A stretch of 22,911 bases of DNA, taken from the NCBI GenBank assembly GCA_946479825.1, contig CAMLHU010000006.1:1-22911 (forward strand), read 5' to 3'. Positions 1 through 8,018 of this stretch are shown here, piece by piece; positions within the stretch are counted from its first letter, which is position 1; the number at the start of each line of letters is the position of its first letter. The position numbers were made by a program, and so were the translations under genes. Below the pieces are notes generated by a model. That model was given only the letters and a program-made list of their open reading frames with translations, was not told the origin of the DNA and did no database searches. The stretch comes from an uncultured Gemmatimonadota bacterium (GTDB taxonomy: Bacteria; Gemmatimonadota; Gemmatimonadetes; Gemmatimonadales; GWC2-71-9).

Positions 1-862
1 ACTTGAAGCCGTCGAGCGCCTGGGTGCGCTGGTTCTGCGAGCGGTTGCCGTGGATCCGGTCGGCCTTGATCCCGGCCCGGACCAGCTGCTCCGCCAGCCG
101 GTTGGCGCGGTGCTTGGTGCGGGTGAAGACCAGTGCGTCGCCGACCTCGTTGCGCTTGAGCAGCTCGAGGAGGAGCGCCGTCTTGAGCTCGCGGCCCACC
201 GGATACACCGCCTGGGTGATGCCGGTGGCCGGGGCGGCCGGGCGCTCCACGTTGATGGTCTGCGGCTCGCGCAGCATCTCGCGCGCGAGCGCCGTGATCT
301 CGGGCGGCATCGTGGCGCTGAAGAAGAGCGTCTGGCGCTTCACGGGGAGGTGGCGCAGCACCTTCCGGATGTCCGGCAGGAAGCCCATGTCGAGCATCCG
401 GTCGGCCTCGTCGAGCACCAGCACCTCGAGGTGGTCGAGCTTCGCGTACGGCAGCCGGAAGTGATCGAGCAGGCGCCCCGGCGTCGCCACGATGACGTCG
501 GTGCCGCTCCGGAAGGCGTGCTCCTGCGGCCCCATGCCCACGCCGCCGAACACCGCCGCGGCCGAGAGCGGCGTGTGGACGGCGAGCGCGTTGAGTTCCT
601 CGACGATCTGGGCGGCGAGCTCGCGGGTGGGCGCCAGCACCAGGGCGCGCGTCCGGCCGCGCGGGCGGTCCATCAGGCGGTGCAGGATGGGCAGGAGGAA
701 GGCGGCGGTCTTGCCGCTGCCGGTCATCGCACAGGCGAGCAGGTCGCGCCCGGCGAGCGCCGGGGGGATCGCGTCGGTCTGGATCTGGGTCGGACGGGTG
801 AAGCCGAGTTCCTTGATGCCGCGGAGGAGGTCGGGGTGAAGCTCGAGGGTGCTGAACGACAA
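1..862 (-). CDS. DEAD-box ATP-dependent RNA helicase, RhlE-like (3' end outside window)
   Basis: ATP-dependent RNA unwinding enzyme, cytoplasmic, expected in ribosome assembly or RNA turnover. Reading from a TTG start at 862 (AGGA six bases upstream), the protein shows the Q motif (GFTRPTQIQ, about residues 20-28), Walker A MTGSGKT (about 46-52), PTRELA, a GG motif, TPGR, the DEAD box in VLDEADRMLDMGF (about 149-161) and SAT in FFSATMP. The last visible part enters the second RecA domain (LVFTRTKHRANRL, HGNRSQNQR) and is cut at base 1, so the remaining C-terminal motifs and any basic tail are not visible. The immediate start MSFSTLELHPDLL is typical of RhlE-type helicases. It is divergent from the PepSY gene. 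The DEAD-box assignment is certain; the RhlE subgroup is inferred from the short N-terminus. Confidence 0.95.
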   Translation of the reverse strand, partial: MSFSTLELHPDLLRGIKELGFTRPTQIQTDAIPPALAGRDLLACAMTGSGKTAAFLLPILHRLMDRPRGRTRALVLAPTRELAAQIVEELNALAVHTPLSAAAVFGGVGMGPQEHAFRSGTDVIVATPGRLLDHFRLPYAKLDHLEVLVLDEADRMLDMGFLPDIRKVLRHLPVKRQTLFFSATMPPEITALAREMLREPQTINVERPAAPATGITQAVYPVGRELKTALLLELLKRNEVGDALVFTRTKHRANRLAEQLVRAGIKADRIHGNRSQNQRTQALDGFK

Positions 863-1039
863 CGGAGGTCCTGGTCAGGGTCGCGGGGGCCGGCCGGTCG
901 CCGGGCCCCGGGGGAAACCTAATCCCGTGGCCGCCGCCGGGCCCGGCGAATCAGCCGCTCCCCGGTGTTGCAACCTGAAACTGCCGGGCGTCCCCCCTCG
1001 TATTCCGCCTGTCCCCCGATCCCCGGACCCGGAACCCAG
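863..1039. other. Divergent intergenic region between helicase and PepSY gene
   Basis: A 177-bp spacer between two divergent start codons, so it must hold promoters in both directions. It contains a perfect 14-bp palindrome CGCCGGGCCCGGCG at 935-948. I found no convincing -35/-10 pair on either strand. A GTG at 965 is in frame with the PepSY gene but would add 25 proline-rich, non-family residues. Confidence 0.5.
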
Positions 1040-1966
1040 ATGCCCGTCCCGACGACCCGCAGCCGCCTCGCCGCCGTCCACCGGTGGTGCGCCCTCGCCC
1101 TTGCCCCGGTGATCGCCGTCATCCTCGTGACCGGCATCATCCTCGCCTTCCGCCCCATCCTGGGCCTGACGGGCGACGAGCGGCCCCAGGGGGCCATTCT
1201 GGCCCCGGTCCGGGCCACCGCGCTCCTCGACAGGCTGGACCAGGTCCGCCGCATCGGCTTCGCCCTCGTCCAGGACGACCGCCGCTCCGTCACGGTGTTC
1301 ACCTCCCCGAACGAACCCCCAAAGACCTTCGACGTCGCCACCGGCGGTGAGGTCGCGACGCCGCCCTTCACCCCGCCGTCGTTCTTCGACCGGGTGGAGC
1401 AGGTCCACAAGGATCTCTGGTGGGGGCTCGGCTGGCTGGTGAGCCTGGCGGCGGCCGCGATGGTGATCCTGGTGATCGCGGGGCCGATCCTGGCCCGCCC
1501 GTCGCGCTCGCGGCGTACTGCGCTCGGCTGGCACATCTGGACCGGGTGGGTCACCTGGCCGCTCGTCGCACTGCTGCCGCTGTCGCTCGTGATGATGAAA
1601 CTTCACGCGCCGGTGTTCGGCCGCCGTCCCGACCATCCGGTCGCGCCGGTCGCGATGGGCGCGCTGCTCCGCGAGGCCGCGGCGGGCGGCGTGGACCTGA
1701 CGCGCCTCGACGGCATCCAGCGCTTCCCCGGCGGCGCCATCGTCGTCGCCGACGGCGCGCACGGGCCGGAACGGTTCGTCGTGCGTGACGGGGCGGTCCG
1801 CCCGCTGCAGTCGAGGATCTCGGCGCTGGGCGAGGCCCTGCACGCCGGCACCTGGGCCGGCGCCTGGTCGGGGGCGCTCAACGCCGTGGCCGCGCTGCTC
1901 CTGCTGGTGATGATGACGACCGGGATCCGGTCGTGGTGGACCCGCCGCCGGCGCGCGGCGGCCTGA
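1040..1966 (+). CDS. PepSY-associated transmembrane helix protein
   Basis: Predicted inner-membrane protein of the PepSY_TM family, whose members often accompany siderophore uptake or act as flavin/heme-linked reductases. The 308-residue product begins MPVPTTRSRLAAVHRW. It has four hydrophobic segments at about residues 18-40, 129-151, 165-187 and 277-297. Family-typical junctions are VHRW (His14) before helix 1, VHKDLWWG (His123) before helix 2 and GWHIWTGW (His165) before helix 3; these histidines are candidate heme ligands by analogy. The soluble part between helices 1 and 2 is the PepSY-like region. ATG 1040 is chosen over an in-frame GTG at 965 because the extra residues look non-coding. 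It ends nine bases from the convergent acylase gene. No TonB receptor is adjacent, so the iron link is only a family-level expectation. Confidence 0.85.
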   Translation: MPVPTTRSRLAAVHRWCALALAPVIAVILVTGIILAFRPILGLTGDERPQGAILAPVRATALLDRLDQVRRIGFALVQDDRRSVTVFTSPNEPPKTFDVATGGEVATPPFTPPSFFDRVEQVHKDLWWGLGWLVSLAAAAMVILVIAGPILARPSRSRRTALGWHIWTGWVTWPLVALLPLSLVMMKLHAPVFGRRPDHPVAPVAMGALLREAAAGGVDLTRLDGIQRFPGGAIVVADGAHGPERFVVRDGAVRPLQSRISALGEALHAGTWAGAWSGALNAVAALLLLVMMTTGIRSWWTRRRRAAA

Positions 1967-1975
1967 GCCGGCGAG

Positions 1976-4258
1976 TCAGCGCCCCGGCACCAGCCGGAGC
2001 ACGCTCACGGCCCGGGCGTACACGCTGTCGCGGGTGAAGGGGACGGTCCAGGCGCCGCCGGCCCGGTGCAGCGCGAAGAAGTCGTCGAAGTGCGGGCTCA
2101 GCGGATTCCCCGACTCGCCGAGCGGGAGCGTGAGCGAGAAGGCGTCGGGGTGCGCCCAGTCGAGGATGAACCGCATGCTCGGCCCGACGATGGTCCGGAA
2201 CGTCGCGGTGGTGGAGTCGAAGACCCGGAAGCTGGCGTCGAGCGTGCTGGGGTCGCCGGGCCAGGGATACGGTCCGCGCGTCAGGTGCAGCCAGCGATCG
2301 AGCAGGCGCGACACCGCGAGCGGATGCCGGATCGTGAGCGTCTGCACCTTTCCGAGCGGCCGCCCCGCCGCCTCGCGCAGCGCCACGGTGAGCGCCCGGG
2401 CGGAGATGTCCGCCGGGGTCTCGACCGCCGGCGTCCGGTGGTCGTCCACCAGCGCGGCGACGTTGCGGGTGATCGTCGCGTCGGTGAGCGGGTCGGCGAG
2501 CGGCCAGCGCGACCCGAGTTCGTCCTCGAAGAGTTCGCGCGTCAGGTCGCGCCGCCAGTACTGGTACAGGGCGGCGAGGGTGTCGCCGGCCGAAGCGTCG
2601 CCGTCCCACGCGCCGATCGCGCGGGCCAGGGCGTCGCGTCCGGTGCGCTCGGCGCCGGCCGCCATCAGCCCCCGGAATCGAACTGCGCCGCTCGACACCA
2701 GGTCGAGCTGGATCCGCCGCATGTCGGCCGTGTCGTAGCTCGCCTTGGCGCTCAGCAGCTGTGACGCCCGGACGATGCGGTAGTCGTCGTAGAACCCGGG
2801 GAGCGGGTACGGCCACCGCGGCGGCACCGCCTGGTTGTTGCAGGTGGCAAGCCATCCCGCCGCCGGATCGTAGGCATACGGCGTCTCCGCCAGCGGGCGG
2901 AAGCCGCGCCACGCCGCCCGCGGATCGGCCGCGTCGCGGAGGGCGAAGGTGCTCCCCGTATCGCGGATGGGGACCGGCGTGCCGAGCTGGTAGCCGATGT
3001 GGCCGCGCGCGTCGGCGTAGGTCCAGTTGACGCTGAGCGCGCCGAACCCGGTCACGGCCCGGCGGAACCCGGCGAAGTCGCTCGCCCGCATCAGCCGGAA
3101 CCCGTTCGAGATGATCCCCGTGGCCGGCAGGTCGAACCCGGCCCAGTGGGTCGAGATGGCCGAATCGCCCGCCGCCTCGGTGATGACGCCGCGCGGCGTC
3201 TCGCGCACCAGGAGCACCCGGGGCCGCCGCTCCCCCCGCACCGCGATGGACTCCGCGACGGTGCGCACGGGAGCCCAGCCGCCCACCGCGCGCACCCGGC
3301 CGTGGTCGCGCGGGTCGAAATGCTCGCGGTACTCGTCCACGATGTCCACCGGCGCCACCGTGAACGCCCAGCTGATGGCGGCGTTGTGGCCCATCGCCAC
3401 GAACGGAAGCCCGGGCGCGGCGACGCCGACCACGCCGAGCCCCTCGGCGGAGTGCAGCCCCGCGGCGTACCAGAGCCCTGGCGCCTGGTCGATCTGCAGG
3501 TGCGGGTCCGACTCGTGCAGCGCCCCCCCTGACGCCGAGCGGCGCGGCGACACGACCCAGGAGTTCGAGGCGAGCGTCATCCGGAACGGGAAGGCGCCGC
3601 TCGGCGGCACGGTCGACGGAGACCACGCGTCGTACGTGCCAAGCACGGCGGCGGCCGCGGGACCGAGGGCGTCAAGGAGCTTGCGATAGTCCTCGGTCCG
3701 GTCCATCAGCGCGCTGGCGAAATAGGTCTGGTAGATCGCCACCGCCGCGACGTCGTCGAGCGTCCACGGGGCCGGCCGGGTGCCGAGCACCGCGAACTCC
3801 GGCGGGAGCACCGGCGCGGTGGCGATCCGGCGGTTGATCCCGGCGAGGTAGCGCTCGAGGAGGGCGCGGGACGCGGAGTCGAGCCCGGCGAGGTCGCGGT
3901 GCGCCTTGCGTGCGAAGCCCATCTGCCGCGCGCGCACGTCCATCGGGTAGAGCGCCGGGCCGAGCAGTTCCGCCAGCCGGCCTTCGGCCACCCGGCGGAT
4001 CAGCTCCATCTGAAAGAGGCGCTCGGAGGCGTGGAGCCAGCCGAGGGCGTAGAACGCGTCGCCGTCGGTGGCGGCCCAGACCTGGGGGATCCCCTTGGCG
4101 TCGAAGGTGATCTCGACCGGGCGGGTCAGGTCCGGGGTCGCGAGGCTCCCCGACTCGGGGGCGACGGAGCGGGCGAGGTACCACCGACCGCCGAACCAGA
4201 GCCCGGCCGCGAAGAGGATCACCGCGGCGAGGACGATCCCCGCGAGGCGCCGGATCAC
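1976..4258 (-). CDS. Penicillin acylase family protein (Ntn hydrolase, S45)
   Basis: Predicted amidohydrolase of the penicillin G acylase / N-acyl-homoserine-lactone acylase superfamily, cleaving an acyl side chain from an amide after autocatalytic processing. The 760-residue precursor starts at GTG 4258 with a hydrophobic segment (about residues 7-24) that acts as a signal or membrane anchor. The alpha-subunit region contains GWLHASERLFQMELIRR. The chain then reaches SNSWVV, where Ser231 is the expected new N-terminal nucleophile of the beta subunit, followed by HESDPHLQ and the later SVNWTYADARGHIGYQ block typical of the family. Length matches the usual 700-800 residues. The start lies three bases after the creatininase-family stop codon, implying translational coupling. 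Substrate (beta-lactam, acyl-homoserine lactone or other amide) cannot be read from sequence. Confidence 0.93.
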   Translation of the reverse strand: MIRRLAGIVLAAVILFAAGLWFGGRWYLARSVAPESGSLATPDLTRPVEITFDAKGIPQVWAATDGDAFYALGWLHASERLFQMELIRRVAEGRLAELLGPALYPMDVRARQMGFARKAHRDLAGLDSASRALLERYLAGINRRIATAPVLPPEFAVLGTRPAPWTLDDVAAVAIYQTYFASALMDRTEDYRKLLDALGPAAAAVLGTYDAWSPSTVPPSGAFPFRMTLASNSWVVSPRRSASGGALHESDPHLQIDQAPGLWYAAGLHSAEGLGVVGVAAPGLPFVAMGHNAAISWAFTVAPVDIVDEYREHFDPRDHGRVRAVGGWAPVRTVAESIAVRGERRPRVLLVRETPRGVITEAAGDSAISTHWAGFDLPATGIISNGFRLMRASDFAGFRRAVTGFGALSVNWTYADARGHIGYQLGTPVPIRDTGSTFALRDAADPRAAWRGFRPLAETPYAYDPAAGWLATCNNQAVPPRWPYPLPGFYDDYRIVRASQLLSAKASYDTADMRRIQLDLVSSGAVRFRGLMAAGAERTGRDALARAIGAWDGDASAGDTLAALYQYWRRDLTRELFEDELGSRWPLADPLTDATITRNVAALVDDHRTPAVETPADISARALTVALREAAGRPLGKVQTLTIRHPLAVSRLLDRWLHLTRGPYPWPGDPSTLDASFRVFDSTTATFRTIVGPSMRFILDWAHPDAFSLTLPLGESGNPLSPHFDDFFALHRAGGAWTVPFTRDSVYARAVSVLRLVPGR

Positions 4259-4261
4259 CGT

Positions 4262-5029
4262 TCACTCATAGAGCTGCGTCGCGTCGAGCGCGGCGAGCTC
4301 GGTCAGGAACCCGGCGATGCGCCGGGTGGCGGCGTCGAAGAACGCGGCGCCGCGGGCGGGGTCGGCGTGGCGCGGGTCGCCGACGCCGGTGTCGTCGGTG
4401 ACGCTCGACCAGTGCCGCGGTGCCCAGGCCCACCCTTCGCGGAGCGCGGCGGGGCGGAAGCGCCGCGCCTTCCCGGGGCCGGCGGTCGCGAGCGGGCGCA
4501 CGAGGCCGGGGGCGAGGTGCTGCATCACCGAGGTCTCGAGCTCGCCGGCGTGGTCGCCGGGATCCGTGAAATGCGCCGCGGCGTCGGCGGCCGCGTACCA
4601 GTTGACCGTGGCCAGGAACACCGGCGATTCCGCCTGGAGCTGCCGCAGCATCGCGCGGAAGTCGTTGGCGCCGTGGCCGTTCACCAGCACCAGCTTGGCG
4701 ATCCCCGCGCGCCGCACCGAGTCGGTCAGGTCGCGAAGCAGGGCCAGCTGCGTGGTCGGGTTGGCGTTGAGGCAGAGGGGGATGTCGAGCTGGCCGGTGT
4801 GGACGCCGAAGGGGACGGCCGGGAGCACGATCACCCGCGCCCCCGCGGCCCACGCCAGCTCGGCCGCGCGTTCCGCCGCCGCCGCCGCGTGGAACGTGTC
4901 GGTGCCGTAGGGCAGGTGACGGTTGTGCGCCTCGGTGGCCCCCCACGGGAGCACCGCCACCTGATAGACGGTGCCCCGCACCTCCTCCCAGGTGGCCTCG
5001 GCCAGGATCCACGGCCTCGGCGCCGTCAC
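4262..5029 (-). CDS. Creatininase family amidohydrolase
   Basis: Predicted metal-dependent hydrolase of cyclic or linear amides, related to creatininase, FAPy deformylase (ArfB) and the MftE peptidase. Of 255 residues, the signature LPWGATEAHNRHLPYGTD (about 27-44) supplies metal ligands Glu33, His35 and Asp44, NGHGAN (117-122) supplies His119, and DHAGELETS (159-167) is the conserved late block. The creatininase Glu ligand after NGH is Ala here, as is usual in the non-creatininase branches. The frame is open well upstream (to 5203), but those residues are the shadow of the cupin gene. The GTG at 5029, immediately after the cupin stop, gives a natural MTAPRPWILAEATW start. It sits third in a SIMPL-cupin-creatininase-acylase cassette. 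Family is clear, substrate unknown. Confidence 0.9.
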   Translation of the reverse strand: MTAPRPWILAEATWEEVRGTVYQVAVLPWGATEAHNRHLPYGTDTFHAAAAAERAAELAWAAGARVIVLPAVPFGVHTGQLDIPLCLNANPTTQLALLRDLTDSVRRAGIAKLVLVNGHGANDFRAMLRQLQAESPVFLATVNWYAAADAAAHFTDPGDHAGELETSVMQHLAPGLVRPLATAGPGKARRFRPAALREGWAWAPRHWSSVTDDTGVGDPRHADPARGAAFFDAATRRIAGFLTELAALDATQLYE

Positions 5030-5030
5030 G

Positions 5031-5411
5031 TCAGGTCCGCGCCACCGTGAGCAGCATGTCCGATCGGTCGAGCGCCAGGACGTCGTGCGCCACGCCCGCC
5101 GCCAGCGCGAGGAGGCTGCCGGCCGGGAGGTCGTGGATCGTCTCACCGGCCGTGACGCGGAGGTGGCCGGCGAGGGCGTGGATCGTGATCGATCCGGGGG
5201 CACGGTGCTCCTTGAGCGCCGCGCCCTGCTCGAAGGCGAACAGCACCACGCTCACCGGCCCCTCCCGCGCGACGACGATCTGGCGGTGCCCGTCCACCGC
5301 CGGATGGGCCTCGCCGCGGAGGTCGCGCGCCGCCTGGGCAAGGTCGATGCGCTGGGCGGGGGCGCTGAGGCGTTCGTGGGGATGGGGACGGAGACGGTCG
5401 TCGGCCGACAT
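5031..5411 (-). CDS. Cupin-domain small protein
   Basis: A 126-residue single-domain cupin. The beta-barrel core runs from about residue 45 to 120, with ALKEHRAPGSITIHALAGHLRV (cupin motif 1-like, but with few metal-binding histidines) and LPAGSLLALAAGVAHDVLA (motif 2-like). Such small cupins are usually sensors, isomerases or quenchers; no reaction can be assigned. ATG 5411 has a good Shine-Dalgarno AAGGAG seven bases upstream, and that site overlaps the SIMPL stop codon (TGA at 5416-5418). The creatininase gene begins within two bases of its own stop. These tight junctions place it inside an operon. Incomplete metal-binding motif 1 makes catalytic activity uncertain. Confidence 0.85.
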   Translation of the reverse strand: MSADDRLRPHPHERLSAPAQRIDLAQAARDLRGEAHPAVDGHRQIVVAREGPVSVVLFAFEQGAALKEHRAPGSITIHALAGHLRVTAGETIHDLPAGSLLALAAGVAHDVLALDRSDMLLTVART

Positions 5412-5415
5412 CGGA

Positions 5416-6144
5416 TCACTCCTTGAGGGAATACACCACCGTGGTAACGACGCGGAGCCGCTTGTCGAGCTGGCTCGACTCCTGGATCCCGGGGGCCTGG
5501 TCGCGTGGCAGGATCTCGAAGACCCCTTGGTTGGCGTCGTGGATCGGGCCGAGCGCGCTGCGCGAATCGTTGGCGAACTGCTCCGCCGCCCGCCGCGCCT
5601 CGGCGGTCGCCTCCGCGATCATCTTCGGCTTGAGGTCATTGAGCCGGGTGAAGATGAACGTCGGCCCCGACTGGCCGTAGCCGGGCGACGCCAGCGACAC
5701 GCCGGCCCCCACGACCTCGCCGACCTGCTGGCTCGCCGCAAGCACCGTCGTCGGATGGTCGGAGCGGACCATCACCGTCTGCTTGAGCACGTAGCGCGGC
5801 CCGCCGCGGGTCTGGTCGCGGTAGGGGTCGGCCAGCACGTCGGTCATGTCGAGCTGCTGCAGCTCCACCTGCGTCGAGTCGATGCCGTGGCGCCCGAGGA
5901 ACCGGCGCACCTGGCCGACCTCGTCGTTGATCCGGGCCTGCGCCCGGGCCAGGTCGTTGTCGGTCGCCACCACCTGCAGGGGCCAGAGGGCGAGGTCGGC
6001 CTGGACGTCGCGCTCGGAGACGCCCTTCACGGTGACGGTGCGTTCAGACCGGCGCCCGTCGGCAAAGCCGTGGCCGACGAACCAGCCGCCGAGCGTGAGG
6101 CCCGCGGCGAGCAGGAGCGCGGAGGGAAGGGAGGTGGAGGACAT
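5416..6144 (-). CDS. SIMPL domain-containing (DUF541) exported protein
   Basis: A 242-residue SIMPL (formerly DUF541) protein, a family of periplasmic or outer-membrane-associated proteins of poorly understood function (BP26-like). Residues about 6-28 form a hydrophobic signal anchor. The mature part begins with RTVTVKGVSERDVQADLALW, the family hallmark, followed by a mixed alpha/beta domain with NDLARAQARINDEVGQV and FIFTRLNDLKPKMIAEATAEARRAAEQFA. It is the first gene of the minus-strand cassette. A TATAGT hexamer 59 bases upstream could drive it. No clear Shine-Dalgarno precedes ATG 6144, which is retained because the signal segment starts there. Role in the amidohydrolase cassette is unknown. 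Confidence 0.9.
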   Translation of the reverse strand: MSSTSLPSALLLAAGLTLGGWFVGHGFADGRRSERTVTVKGVSERDVQADLALWPLQVVATDNDLARAQARINDEVGQVRRFLGRHGIDSTQVELQQLDMTDVLADPYRDQTRGGPRYVLKQTVMVRSDHPTTVLAASQQVGEVVGAGVSLASPGYGQSGPTFIFTRLNDLKPKMIAEATAEARRAAEQFANDSRSALGPIHDANQGVFEILPRDQAPGIQESSQLDKRLRVVTTVVYSLKE

Positions 6145-6202
6145 GGGGGCGCCGGGGTCCGGGGCGGGGACGTGGGTTCAGGGGCGGACGCGGTCCTCTG
6201 CC

Positions 6203-6231
6203 ACTATACACCCGCCACCGGCCCCGTGCCA
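6203..6231 (-). promoter_or_regulatory. Candidate promoter for the SIMPL-cupin-creatininase-acylase cassette
   Basis: On the minus strand, TGGCAC (6231-6226), a 17-base spacer, and TATAGT (6208-6203) give a sigma70-like pair in an otherwise very GC-rich 101-bp gap between the MFS stop and the SIMPL start. The -10 differs from consensus at one position; the -35 is poor. Inference only. Confidence 0.4.
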
Positions 6232-6245
6232 CTCGCCGCGCGTCA

Positions 6246-7526
6246 TCACGCCACCACCCCCCGGGCCGCATAGGCCTGGCGGATATGCGGGCGCAGCGCG
6301 GGAATGTGGAGCAGGAAGGCGATCCCGCCGATGATGCAGGCGAGTCCGCCGAGCAGGACCGTGTGCGGCGCGCCGATGCGGTCGGCGACGACGCCGGCGA
6401 TCAGGCTCCCGATCGGGGCGGTGCCGAGGAAGGCCATCGCGTAGAAGGCCATCACTCGGCCGCGGAGGCGTTCCTCGACCATCGTCTGGACGATCGTGTT
6501 GACCGCGGCCATCGCCACCATCATCCCGGCGCCGACGAGCGGGAGGATCACCAGCGCGAGCCACTGCGTCCGGGCCAGGGCGAAGCCCGAGAGGGCCACC
6601 CCGAAAAGGATGGCGGCCGCGGCGATGACGCGCCACAGCCCGCGCACGGTGTGGCGCGAGGCGAGGTAGAGCGCGCCCACCAGCGCGCCCGCCCCCGAGG
6701 CGGTCATCAGGAAGCCGAGGGTGTGGGGGCCGCCGTGGAACACCTGGGCGGCGAATTCCGGCATCAGCACCACGTAGGGCATCCCCATCGTGGCGACGAG
6801 GGCGAGGAGCAGGAGGGCGGCCCGCACCGGCGGGAAGCGCACCACGTAGGCCAGTCCCTCGCGGAACTCCTCCGAGAACCTGGTGGTCCGCGGGGCGCGG
6901 TCGGTCGGGTGGAGCCGCATCGCCAACAGCGACCCGATCACCGCGAGGTAACTCACCGCATCCGTCATGAAGCACCACCCCTCGCCCACCGCGGCGATGA
7001 GCACGCCGCCGATGGACGGGCCGATGATCCGGCTCAGGTTGACCATCGAGGAGTTGAGCGCGATGGCGTTGGGGAGGTCGGCCCGGTCCTCGAGCAGGTC
7101 CACGAGGAGCGACTGGCGCGCGGGGGTGTCGAAGGCGTTGATGGCGCCCTGGACCAGCTGGAGCGCCAGGATCTCGGACACCGTGATGAGGTGGGGCAGG
7201 GTGAGGAGCGCCAGCGCCAGCGACTGCAGCATCGAGAGCACCTGGGTCCAGACCAGGATCCGGTGCCGGTCCCAGCGGTCCACCAGGACGCCGGCGAGCG
7301 GGGCGAGGACGAGGGTGGGGATCTGCCCGGCGAAGCCGACCAGGCCTAAGAGGAGCGCCGAGCCGGTCAGCCGATAGACCAGCCAGCTCGTCGCGATGCG
7401 GGTGATCCAGGTGCCGACCAGCGAGGTGCCCTGGCCGCCGAAGAAGAGCCGGTAGTTCCGGTGCCGGAGGGCGCGGGTGAGGGCGGCGGGTCCGCGCAGG
7501 GTCGTGGGTCGTGGGTCGTGCGTCAT
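6246..7526 (-). CDS. MFS transporter, EntS-like (MFS_3 family)
   Basis: A 426-residue, probable 12-helix major facilitator exporter of the enterobactin-exporter-like branch. HRNYRLFFGGQGTSLVGTWITRIATSWLVYRLTGSALLLG (residues about 22-61) is characteristic of that group, and GVLVDRWDRHRIL is the loop 2-3 signature. Later features are SLLVDLLEDRADLPNAIALNSSMVNLSRIIGPSIGG and the C-terminal half starting near FREGLAYVVR. Substrate cannot be read from sequence. The ATG at 7526 lies within a heptamer repeat array, so the first dozen residues (THDPRPTTLRG) are repeat-encoded; no alternative start codon lies between there and the first helix. It lies 101 bp upstream of the SIMPL cassette on the same strand. 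Confidence 0.92.
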   Translation of the reverse strand: MTHDPRPTTLRGPAALTRALRHRNYRLFFGGQGTSLVGTWITRIATSWLVYRLTGSALLLGLVGFAGQIPTLVLAPLAGVLVDRWDRHRILVWTQVLSMLQSLALALLTLPHLITVSEILALQLVQGAINAFDTPARQSLLVDLLEDRADLPNAIALNSSMVNLSRIIGPSIGGVLIAAVGEGWCFMTDAVSYLAVIGSLLAMRLHPTDRAPRTTRFSEEFREGLAYVVRFPPVRAALLLLALVATMGMPYVVLMPEFAAQVFHGGPHTLGFLMTASGAGALVGALYLASRHTVRGLWRVIAAAAILFGVALSGFALARTQWLALVILPLVGAGMMVAMAAVNTIVQTMVEERLRGRVMAFYAMAFLGTAPIGSLIAGVVADRIGAPHTVLLGGLACIIGGIAFLLHIPALRPHIRQAYAARGVVA

Positions 7527-7535
7527 GGGCCGTGG
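7499..7535. repeat. Heptamer tandem array A (GGGTCGT unit)
   Basis: Five consecutive 7-base units: GGGTCGT at 7499, 7506 and 7513, then GCGTCAT at 7520 and GGGCCGT at 7527, followed by GG. The start codon of the MFS gene (CAT on the plus strand at 7524-7526) lies inside unit four. Resembles the short tandemly repeated repetitive (STRR) heptanucleotide sequences known from cyanobacteria in format, not in sequence. Confidence 0.9.
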
Positions 7536-7548
7536 AACTTACTCACAA

Positions 7549-7625
7549 TCTCCCGTCTCCCGTCTCACGTCTCACCTCTCCCGTCTCACCTCTCACGTCT
7601 CACGTCTCACGTCTCCCTTCTCCCC
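7549..7625. repeat. Heptamer tandem array B (TCTC[AC]C[GC] unit), 11 units
   Basis: Eleven units in perfect 7-base register from 7549 to 7625: TCTCCCG, TCTCCCG, TCTCACG, TCTCACC, TCTCCCG, TCTCACC, TCTCACG three times, TCTCCCT, TCTCCCC. Variation is limited to the fifth and seventh base. On the minus strand the unit reads GTGAGAC, and one unit supplies the TGA stop of the DoxX gene at 7607-7609. Array A lies only 13 bases away with the G-rich strand swapped. Confidence 0.97.
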
Positions 7626-8008
7626 TCCCCCAGCCCGTCCACGCTCCACGGCCCCGCTCCGCGAACGGCGACATAGAGGAACACGAAGCAGAACGCGACG
7701 ACGATCTCGCCGTGGTTGAGGATCGTCCAGAAGCTGTGCGGGGCGTGGAAGAGGAAGTACGCCACGGCCATCTCCCCGCTGGCGAGGAACGCGGCCCACG
7801 AGGCCTGGAACCCGATCAGGATGGCGAATCCGCAGAGCGACTCAATGAATCCGGCGGTGATGAAGAGCGGCGAGTGCGCCACCGGCCCGCCGAGGACGGG
7901 GAGGAGCTTCTGGAGCCCGTGCTGGAGGTACAGGAACGCCACCACGATGCGCATCAGGGCGTACGCCCGGTCGGCGTGGGCGCCGAGCCAGCGGTGGGGT
8001 GTGGTCAA
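7607..8008 (-). CDS. DoxX family membrane protein
   Basis: A 133-residue four-helix DoxX-type inner-membrane protein; relatives take part in thiosulfate:quinone reduction or oxidative-stress complexes, but most are uncharacterised. Hydrophobic segments occur near residues 17-36, 48-68, 72-90 and 100-117. Family features are LMRIVVAFLYLQHGLQKLL, FIESLCGFAILIGF and the GAGPWSVD ending. The start is TTG 8008 with GAGGAG six bases upstream; that site lies in the 10-base gap after the preceding gene's stop. The natural family C-terminus is near WSVDGL; the remaining GEGRRET and the stop codon come from heptamer array B. It is coupled to the tail-anchored repeat protein upstream. Confidence 0.92.
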   Translation of the reverse strand: MTTPHRWLGAHADRAYALMRIVVAFLYLQHGLQKLLPVLGGPVAHSPLFITAGFIESLCGFAILIGFQASWAAFLASGEMAVAYFLFHAPHSFWTILNHGEIVVAFCFVFLYVAVRGAGPWSVDGLGEGRRET

Positions 8009-8018
8009 CGTGTTCTCC

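Noticed and set aside
5030..5203. 58-residue N-terminal extension of the creatininase gene
   Set aside because: It overlaps the cupin gene out of frame and is Arg/Ser-rich noise; GTG 5029 fits the family start.
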